Assembly (NCBI GenBank): GCA_963921195.1
Contig: OY992539.1
Location: 213,935,373-213,999,372, forward strand
Direction of reading: 5' to 3'
DNA from: Pegoplata infirma
Taxonomy: Eukaryota > Arthropoda > Insecta > Diptera > Anthomyiidae
Length of the DNA stretch: 64,000 nucleotides
In this document: in pieces, positions 55,840-64,000 of the stretch
Layout: every line of letters starts with the position of its first letter
Numbering within the stretch: the stretch's first letter is position 1
Translations under genes and position numbers: made by a program
The notes under the pieces: model-generated
Seen by the model: the letters and a program-made list of their open reading frames with translations, nothing else
Databases searched by the model: none
What the model was told of the DNA's origin: nothing

Positions 55840-56045
55840 TTGAATGTGGTAATGGGAAAAACTTTCAGTTTTTTATAAAATTGTTGCTAGAGAGAAAAAA
55901 ACAAAAATATGTGATCACCTTCATAAATTTTTGAAAATTATTTTTTTTAGAATTTTTCAAAAACAAACGTATCTTTAAAGACGCTGATTAAAAATTTAAT
56001 TTTTAAATGAAGTGTGTGCTAGAATTTAAAGAGAAAAAATGTGTA
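55840..56045. repeat. Degenerate GTGATCACC-type repeats
   Basis: GTGATCACCTTCATAAATTT and GATTAAAAATTTAATTTT are the first members of a loose family continuing at 56,880-57,060, 59,130-59,960, 62,990-63,180 and 63,490-63,600. Confidence 0.5.
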
Positions 56046-56049
56046 ATCC

Positions 56050-56820
56050 CGAGAAAAAAAAATTATATATGTTTATATTTAATTATATAAAGACATCATA
56101 TATATTCATATAGAATTTGATGCGAAAAATGAGTCGATAAAACCATATAAAGTTGCATTAAATTTGATATAATTTGATGTGATTTTAATATAATTTTATA
56201 TGATTTGATGCGAAAATTGGCCCCTTTTTTAGAAAAATTTATGCAATTATATATAATTAAATAAAAAAAAAAATCCAAAAAAAAACCAAAAAAAAAAATT
56301 ATATTAAATTATATATAAAGAACTTAATTTTTTTTTCATAAATTTTGCATTATATATAATAACATATAAAATTTTTAAAACAAATGTTTAAGGTTTAGGT
56401 TTGGAACTTAAAAAAAAAAAAAAAAACTCTGGACTTGGAAAAATTTTCAACAGTTATATCAAATTATATATAAAGGACTTAGATTTTTTTTTTAATTTTA
56501 CTCATATAAGATTACATATGATTCAGAAAAAAGTTGCATAAAGTTTTATATAAAATGTCTTCAAATATTTTGTTATATTAAATTATATAAAAAAACAGAC
56601 AGAATTTTATATTTCATATGTAATTATATAAACTAACTTTAATCATATGTTATTATGTATAACTTAACATTTTCTTTTATATAATTTTATATAAGAAAAA
56701 AATACGAAGTGCAAATATATATAATCTTATATGATAGCAAAACAATTTACGTATAAATTTATCAAATAATATATGTTTATATAAAAATAAGTAAAATTAT
56801 ATATAATCTTTTTTACTCGG
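56050..56820. repeat. TATATAATTTTATATGA-type AT repeat
   Basis: Variants of ATTATATATAATTTTATATG recur through ~770 bp, bounded on both sides by CCCGAG / CTCGGGATC. This suggests a short inverted end pair and a low-complexity element. No gene. Confidence 0.55.
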
Positions 56821-57173
56821 GATCCTCTATAAATTGTAAAAAATTAATTTTTTAAAAATTTTTGTAAAAAAAGAGCAATAACAGGTTATCACCTTTATGA
56901 AATTTTTAAAGTTTTGTTGTAATTGTTTAAATTTTTCTAAAAAGAAAATTAATTGCAATTTTTCCTTAATGACAATAAATGTTAATCACTGCTAAAAATG
57001 TTTAAAAATTTAATTTTGTACGACATCTATTAAAAAAAAAACACACAATAATTGTTGATCGCAGATCTGTTAATATATTTTCAATATGATCGTATTTGTT
57101 TACATATAATTATATCTGAAATGGCCAAAATCGAGATCTTATTATATCTCGGTTTTAGTCAACATTGGCCAAA

Positions 57174-58970
57174 CACGGTGAGCCTCAGCGATGTTCAGGT
57201 TGAACTTTAGTGTCGACGAAAAGTGTAAGCGCAGTTCGATTTCTACATGAATAAATGTCACAAAACTGTTAACAGCGAAATCGTAGCTGATCGCATTCGC
57301 GAGATATCGCGAAATTAGTGTTTTTGTATTTTCTAAAATTTTGACAATGAAGTTTTTTAAATATCTTCAAAAACTGGGTATGCAGTTTTAATTGTATTTA
57401 TTTACATGTCACAACACAGTTAACAGCGAAATCATATCTTCTCAATTTCGCGAGAAATCGCGAAATTACTTTTTTGCTGTTTTTATTTTTGTTTTTATCT
57501 TCATATATGATTTTTTAAAATTTCATAAAAACATGGTATGCAGTTTTACTTGTGGTTGATCAAAGGTCACACAGCTGTTGACATCAAAATTGTAGGTGCT
57601 AAATTTCGCGAGATATCGCGTAATTATATATATATATTTTTTTTTTTATTATATTTTAAACCCGGTTCTTTAGAAATGATAAAAAAAAGTGGTAAGCAGT
57701 TTGATTTGAACATGCTGGAAGAAATTAAAACTGCACCCAAAAAAATTATAGCTGCTCACTTTCGCGAGAAATAGCGAAAAACAGCTTTTTGGGGGTATTT
57801 CTTGTTTTGATTAATAAAAGAAGTTTCTTTAACATTGTTGAAAAACACGAAATGCAGTTTGACTTGCTATTGATCAAAGGTCATAAGGCTGTTAACATTT
57901 AAATTCTAGCTGCTTAATTCTTTGAGATATCGCAAAAAAACTCGCTTATCTACTATTTATTCATTAATTTGTGTTATTTGTGGTCTGTAAAAACATATAC
58001 TTTAATTAACGACAAAAATGTGGTATGCAGTTTGAATTCGAGGTTATTAGAGGTGACAAAACTGCAAGCATAAAATTTATAGACGATCAATTTCCCGAGA
58101 AATCGCAAAATTACTGTACGAGCTTTTATAATAAATTACTTTTTTTTTCTTTGGTATCAAAAAAAAAAAAAAAAATGTAAGTAACGACAAGTATATGGTA
58201 TGCAGTTTAAATTGCCCGTAACTGAAGGTGGTAAAACTGCTGAAATCTATATATTGACGCTAATTTTCGCGAAAAATCGCGAAAAATTTTTCAATTTTTT
58301 TTCATTTATTTTGTATTGTAATATTATTATTTATAGATTTATAAATAATAGATTTAATATTAACTTTGCGATTCCTTAAAGAATTGACCACATAGGACTT
58401 TTGTGTTAGCAGTTTAATGTCTTTTTATCATGTACAAATAAAAATGCATACTACGTTTTTACACCATTTCAAAAGAACATGCAAAATTGAAAAATAAAAA
58501 AAAAAATAAAAAATATATAAATAATTCCGCGATATCTTGCGACAGTGTACACCTACAACTTTGATGTCAACACCCTTATGACCTTCGATCACGTACACAT
58601 TAAAGTGCATATCAGCTTTCCACAACATTTGAAAAAAACCTAGAAAAAGTTGAAAAACAAAAATTGACAAAAAAGTTATTTCGCGATTTCTCGCGAACTA
58701 AAGAAGATGGGATTTCGATGTTTACTGTTTTGTGACCTTAAAATAAGTACAATGAAAACTGTATACTCAGTTTTTGAAAATATTTAAAAAACTTCAATAT
58801 CAAAATTTTTTAAAATATAAAATCACTAATTTCGCGATATCTCGCGAATGCGATCAGCTACGATTTCGCTGAAAACAGTTTTGTGACAACTAATCATGTA
58901 GAAATCGAACTGCATTTACACTTTTCGTCGACACTAAAGTTCAACCTGAACATCGCTGAGGCTCACCGTG
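57174..58970. mobile_element. Foldback element with ten CGCG palindromes
   Basis: The ends CACGGTGAGCCTCAGCGATG and its inverse are flanked by CAAA on both sides (possible 4-bp duplication). The arms are inverted over at least 430 bp. The element is built from ~155-175-bp units, each with a TTCGCGAGATATCGCGAA-like palindrome and a GTATGCAGTTT word. Open frames at 57,538-57,774 (plus) and 58,428-58,670 (minus) look alike only because the arms are inverted. Confidence 0.85.
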
Positions 58971-59129
58971 CAAATTTGACATAAAATTATATTTGATCAG
59001 ATACAATTATATATTTTCGTATCATAGCAGATTAGATGAGAACAATTCAATTTTTACACGGGTGTCTAAAAATCGATTTTTGTGTAATTTTTTTTTTAAC
59101 CTTTAATTTTCTCCTAGAGTTGCCAAAGC

Positions 59130-59960
59130 GAATATTACAATAATTGATTATCACTGCTAAAAATTTCCAAAAATTCAACTTTGTACGAAATTGATTTAAA
59201 AAGTATTTTTAATTGCAATTAACACCTTGAGTAGTCATGCCAGAGGGAAATTAACAAAAACTAATAAATATTCCTTTCTTAGAGATTCTAGAGTAAAAAA
59301 AAACTAAAAAAGGTTATCACTGTAACGAATTTCCAAACAAATCCATAATTTTTTTTTCAAAGGAAATTGAAATTTACTTCTTTATTAGAGGTAGCAAAGA
59401 AAGTATATTAAAAATAGCAAAAAGAGCAAAAACTTGTGATCACCTCGAAAATTTCCACAAAACCAGGCATTTTAAATGAGTTTTTTAACTAAAAACTACA
59501 TGCAATTTCCTCCTATGCGTGCAAAGTTTTTTATTCCAAAAATTTCATTAAAATCGGATTTGCAAAATTTTTGAAGGTGATTACAAATTATTGCCATTTT
59601 CGTTTTACCATATCTGGGAATTTTAATGAGTTTTTTTTTAACTAAAAACAATTTTCTTCTGTAAGTGCAAGGTTTTTTTTTTTAAAAAATTTCATAAAAT
59701 CTAATTTTCAAAATTTTATGAAGGTGATTACTAATGTTTGCTCTTTTCGTTTTACCTTATCTAGCTAAGGAGCAAGCTGCATTTGAAATAAAGATTTTAA
59801 AAACTTTAATAGTTATCACCAAATTTTATTATTTTCGATTTATCACCTCTAATAAAGAAGTGAATTTCCATTACAGTTTTTCAAAAAATTGTTTTTGTAT
59901 TTTTTGAAATTAATATCGGTGATAACCAATTTTTGTTTTTCTATAGAAAAAATTCTTTAA
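59130..59960. repeat. Dispersed GTGATCACC / GGTGATTACAA repeats
   Basis: GATTATCACTGCTAAAAATT, GGTTATCACTGTAACGAATT, GAAGGTGATTACAAATTATT, GAAGGTGATTACTAATGTTT and GGTGATAACCAATTTTTG occur every ~100-150 bp in both orientations. No termini are visible. The stretch 59,965-60,585 is AT-rich and unique-looking, without a supported gene. Confidence 0.5.
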
Positions 59961-60589
59961 TTCTGAGACACAGTATAACAATTTATTATGTTAAAATAAA
60001 TTAACTTCAAAAAATTAAAAATTTATTAATTGTTAAAGTGTGTATAACTAAAAACCATATGTGTAATCACAAGAAAAACACTTGGTCGTTACAAAAAAGA
60101 AAAAAAAAACACGAAATCTAAAACACATGAAACTCTTGTATCAGCACTTTTAAACATGCGAGACATTTATCAATAACCAAAACACTTGATAAATTTTTTT
60201 CAAAAAAAATTTAACAGCCAACACCACCCATATTTACCACTCATTTATGCATGAATTAAACTCATTAAATGTCATGTCAATACATTTTTTTTCTGAATCC
60301 AAAAAGAATTTGAATTGACAGTGTTTTAGTTGGGGTGTGTTTATGTTGTAAAGATCCAATTACCGTTGGGGATAAACACATGAAAATTTACTTCATTTTT
60401 TGACATGACAATGTTTCAAATATGTTTTCAAGTGTTTTAAAGGGGGGATACATTTTAGAGTTACATGTTATTTTTGTGGGCGTTAGATGTCAGCAAAGAT
60501 TAATAATTTTTAATAAGAGGGAATGAAATTTTCAGAAGCGCTAAGAAAATACAGAGGGTTGATATATTAATAATTTGAACTTTGATAAA

Positions 60590-61045
60590 AAAACAAGTAA
60601 GAACATTTTAGTCGGTCTAGACCGGCTTTAAGATACGTACACCAGTATTTTTCGGAAATTGACTTAATTTTGTTGCCAATAGACCGATTTAACTAAATAT
60701 CGGTATAAATTTTTATATGGGGTACCAAAATTGATCTGAATATATTGAAGATTAAATATGGTTAGCAAAGTACACCTTTAACATGTACAATCAAAATTTC
60801 AATCAAATATTTCGCATTTTCAAGAATTTAGGCAGGGTGGCTTTTATGGGAACTACAAGAAAAGTGGCCAAATTCCTTTCAAATTTGGAATAATGATTTG
60901 TAGATACGATTACGTGCCAAATATACCTATTTAATACGGTTATTAGAGTCATTTGAGCCAAATTCTAAAGAGACGTTTGTATGGGGGCTAGATCTAAAAA
61001 TGGAGCAATTTCAATAGGCCCAAAAAAGCTTATGTTTCAAATTTC
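60590..61045 (-). mobile_element. Dispersed repeat R1, partial copy (minus orientation)
   Basis: AAACAAGTAAGAACATTTTA, GTCGGTCTAGACCGGC, ACGTACACCAG, ATAGACCGATTTAACTAAAT and GGGGGCTAGATC follow the inverse R1 order and break off before the (GTCY)n tract. Confidence 0.75.
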
Positions 61046-61147
61046 AGGGAAATCGGTATACAAAATGGATTTATTTCCCTTTTTTAACAAAGTTAAAAAT
61101 TCAACTAAAATATTAATTGAATCAAATACAATGTTTAATTGCAATTA

Positions 61148-62078
61148 CAGTGACTCAAAGTAATAATGGAACAGCATATATTTGTTAGCAGTTCTTTAAA
61201 GGAAAAGTTATCAATACTAAGCCTGATTATTATCAATCGACTATTTTTGTGAAAAGTGCTATATAGGAAATTTTCCAAGCTTTAATTTAAGCTTGATATC
61301 GTCCAGATTGAGCAAATATAAAATGAGATACGAGGGTCGCACTGGAAAATGAAATTATTTGTATATGTTTTTTTGAATTTTTTTTTAAATAAGTCGATTT
61401 TTTTCAAGTTCAAACATTAGAAATTTAACAAAATATCCAATAATTTTTATTTAGTTATCAGCTAGTTTTTCCAACAACCCAAACAAAAAATGAATTTTTT
61501 TAAATACAGTGGAAGAAATCCGCATTTTTTGACCTCCAACTCGTTTGACCACAAATTTTTTGTAAACAAAGAAAAATTTTAATTATTATTATATCTCATT
61601 ACTTTACACTTAGGTGTACTCAAATTAATAAACAATAAAATATTTTCTTTGTTTATAACAAATTAGTGGTCGAAAGAGTTGGAGGTCAAAAAATGCAGAT
61701 TTCTTCTATTGTATTTAAAATATTTCATTTTTTGTTTGGATTGTTTGAAAAACAAGCTAATAACTAAATTAAAATAATTGGATAATTTTTTTAAATTTTT
61801 AATGTTTGAACTTAGAAAAAATCGACTTAGAAATGTTTTTAAAAAAATTTCAAAAATATATCTACAAATAATTTCATTTCCATTGCGACCCTCTTATCGC
61901 ATTTAATATTTGCTTAATCTGGATGCTATCAAGCTTAAATTCAAGCTTGGAAAATTTCTTATATAGCACTTTTTTTCAAAAATAGTCGTTAGATAATAAT
62001 CAGGTTTAGTATTGATAACTTTGCCTTTAAAGAACTGCTAACAAATATATGCTGTTCCATTATTACTTTGAGTTACTG
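61148..62078. mobile_element. 931-bp TA-flanked palindrome with CAGT ends
   Basis: CAGTGACTCAAAGTAATAAT at the left and the inverse of CAGTAACTCAAAGTAATAAT at the right are flanked by TA (61,146-61,147 and 62,079-62,080). The arms are inverted almost to the centre near 61,615. TA|CAGT ends are the signature of Tc1/mariner-type elements (family knowledge). No transposase frame. Confidence 0.88.
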
Positions 62079-62128
62079 TACATTTAATATCAAATAAAAT
62101 TTTAATTAAAAAAAAAATTACGATATTT

Positions 62129-62943
62129 TTATACCCTCCACTCTAGTGATAGAGGGTATATATAAGTTTGTCATTCCGTTTGTAACACCTCGAAATATTG
62201 GTCTAGGGCCCCATAAAGTATATATATTCATGATCCTCGATCGATTTTAAGACGATCTAGCGATGCCCGTCCGTCCGTCTGTCCGTCTGTCTGTCTGTTG
62301 AAAACACGCTAACTTTTGAAAGACTTTACGGAGGCTCCTGAAGTTTGGCATATATGTTGGGCATTTACCTGGTCAGGTTGGTATTGCAATCCAGCAAAAT
62401 CGGTCCAGTGGTTCAAAAGTTATGAGCAAAAGACTGAATTTCGGCAAGGGTTTTTCGTGAATTTTTGAGATAAAAAGCACTATAACTTTCGAAAACCAAA
62501 TCTGAGGATGCTGAAGTTTGGCATATATGTATGTTCCTCCAGCCTCGTTCGTATTGACTTTCAGCCAAATCGGTCCAGTGGTTCAAAAGTTATTAGCAAA
62601 ACCGTGAATTTCAGATAAGCTTCACCTAAAATTCACGTATTGAGTCACAAAAATATTTTACAACGTATTGTTGTCACTCAAAAATATTTTTATACCAAAA
62701 CAAAAAAAAAAAAATACACTCGAAAAAAATTTTACACTCAAAAAAAAATTTTACACTAAAAAAAAAATAGTAAATTATTTTTTTTTTTCAAAAATTACTA
62801 AAAAAAAAATTTTTAAACAAAATAAAATATTTCTAATCAAAACTGTTATTTTTTCACGTTAGAAAATTTACTATCACTTAAAATGGGCATTGTGGAGGGT
62901 ATTCATAGATTCGGCCAAGTCGAATTTAACTTTTCTACTTGTT
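62129..62943 (+). mobile_element. Dispersed repeat R3 copy 2
   Basis: TATACCCTCCACTCTAGTGA opens it. GTCCGTCCGTCTGTCCGTCT at 62,268 is the (GTCY)n tract. Two ~180-bp internal repeats carry CTGAAGTTTGGCATATATGT and AATCGGTCCAGTGGTTCAAA. GGAGGGTATTCATAGATTCG leads to the TTTAACTTTTCTACTTG end. Confidence 0.85.
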
Positions 62944-62949
62944 ACTTTT

Positions 62950-63850
62950 TCTATAGAAAATTTATCGGATTTTTATTTAAATTTTCATTAAACTTAAAAT
63001 TTTTCATTTAAATGGATTTAAGGAATTTTACAGCGGTGATCAACAATTTTTGCTATTTTCTCTCTGCAATAAAAGTTTTTTTTAGTTAAAATCCAAACAA
63101 ATATTGATTTGTAGAGATTTAAAGCTGTAATTACCAATTTTTGTTATTAATGCTAAAGCAATTTTAGTTAAAGAACAATTTTCCATTTAAACAGAGTAAA
63201 GGAATCAAATGATTTTCTATTCGGAAAAAGCTCTTAGGATCTGAGAAAATTTTTCGATACGAAAAAGTATCAAAATTTTTCTATAGCTAAAATATTTAAG
63301 AATATGTTAGAATTTCTATAGAAAAATTTATGAGTTTTCATAGAAATTTAAATTGAGACTAAGAAAAACTTGTCAGAAAACCAGATTGTAAATTTCTTAC
63401 AATCTGGTTTTTGTAAGAAAATAAAATACTTTTTTTATAAAAAATGTATCGAGCTTTCATTTAAATTTAAGTTGTTCATTTAAATTTTAATAGATTTTTA
63501 AAAATTCATAACGGTGATCAACAATTTTTGCTATTTTCACTTTAGTACCTCTTGCAATAAACGTTTTTTTAAGAGAAATTCCAAACAAAATTTTTCTAAA
63601 GGAAAAATGTATTAGAATATAAGGGGATTTCTTTAGGAAAATGATCGAGTTTTCATTGAAATTATAATTGAGACTAAGATGTTTTCTATAAGAAAAAATT
63701 CTCAGAATCTGTTATCTTTTCTTTAAGAAAAATGTTTCAAAGTCTAAGAACTTTTCTGTGCGAAAAATTTTCTTTGTGAAAAAAATTTACTTTTTCTACA
63801 GAAAATTTATCGAGTTTTCTTTTAAATTTTCATTAAAATTTAATTGTACA
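62950..63850. repeat. Degenerate SatA modules and GTGATCAACAA repeats
   Basis: GCGGTGATCAACAATTTTTG (63,032) recurs as AACGGTGATCAACAATTTTT (63,510), each followed by GCTATTTTC and CAATAAA-GTTTTTTT. TTTTTCTATAG-AAAA and AAAAATGT-TcAGAATcT words are interspersed. No gene. Confidence 0.5.
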
Positions 63851-63859
63851 TTTAAATTC

Positions 63860-64000
63860 CCAGTCGGCAAAAAAAGCACGCCTGACATACTGCTGACTCG
63901 CCCTTTATAAAATTGCTAACATCTTCATACAATTTTTTAAAATGTCATCAATGACATATCAGCAGTTGGTCAGCGGTTGTTTAAACGAATTGTTGGTGGC
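63860..64000. other. Less AT-rich segment cut by the window edge
   Basis: CCCAGTCGGCAAAAAAAGCA opens a GC-richer segment with a loose inversion between GACATACTGCTGACTCG and GACATATCAGCAGTTGG. It may be the end of another element, but only 140 bases are visible. Confidence 0.25.

Noticed and set aside
57538..58670. Two similar ORFs (plus 78 codons, minus 80 codons) as paralogous genes
   Set aside because: They lie in the inverted arms of the foldback element and mirror each other for that reason.

Overview
The window is eukaryotic, strongly AT-rich and almost entirely repetitive. It looks like intergenic or heterochromatic DNA of a dipteran fly, probably a calyptrate. The evidence is several dispersed repeats carrying (GTCY)n microsatellites of the kind described for dipteran mini-me/Helitron-like elements, a Jockey-type non-LTR retrotransposon remnant, spliced exons with insect-like short introns, and satellites made of TATCGATA (the Drosophila DRE/BEAF-type motif). 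The species call is inference. There is no prokaryotic gene organisation, no rRNA or intact tRNA gene, and no CRISPR.

Layout. 1-3.7 kb: TTTCATAA-type AT repeats, a 21-bp minisatellite, one copy of a duplicated ~0.7 kb segment, and a dispersed repeat (R3). 3.7-5.9 kb: 35-bp satellite (SatA). 5.9-13.6 kb: dispersed elements, including a 4.1 kb foldback element carrying a two-level nested insertion. 14.5-15.2 kb: second copy of the duplicated segment. 15.4-18.9 kb: a 14-bp minisatellite fused to a 37-bp SatA array in opposite orientation. 19-27.8 kb: repeats R1 and R2, a SINE fragment, and a broken Jockey-like element in head-to-head copies. 28-29 kb: a possible 54-nt exon. 29.5-32.3 kb: SatA blocks of alternating orientation, butting against a truncated spliced gene on the minus strand (32.26-32.87 kb). 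33.2-36.6 kb: a tandem array with nine tRNA-Lys-type primer-binding-site motifs (miniature LTR-retroelement array), interrupted by a 1.09 kb palindromic element. 37.3-43.2 kb: two 39-bp satellite (SatB) arrays in inverted orientation around a 1.1 kb loop. 44.4-44.8 kb: a compact two-exon minus-strand gene for a 57-residue secreted acidic peptide. 45-52.7 kb: a hAT-like element with a nested pogo-like MITE, further dispersed elements, a second copy of the 1.09 kb palindrome, and a possible gag zinc-knuckle fragment. 52.7-55.8 kb: SatA-SatB-SatA. 56-64 kb: AT repeats, a foldback element with ten CGCG palindromes at ~155-175 bp spacing, a TA-flanked 931-bp palindrome, R3, and degenerate repeats.

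The most notable system is the pair of satellites. SatA and SatB are each built from two short dyad-symmetric modules and share one module (TTTTCTATAGAAAA-like). They differ in the second: GTCTCAGA-A-TCTGAGAC in SatA and CTATCGATATCGATAG in SatB. They interleave, flip strand several times and abut each other directly. SatB alone puts well over 200 TATCGATA sites in about 6.7 kb. Host coding content is tiny: one convincing small secreted-peptide gene, one truncated spliced gene, and a few weak exon or ORF candidates. All long open frames lie inside satellites and are treated as artefacts.
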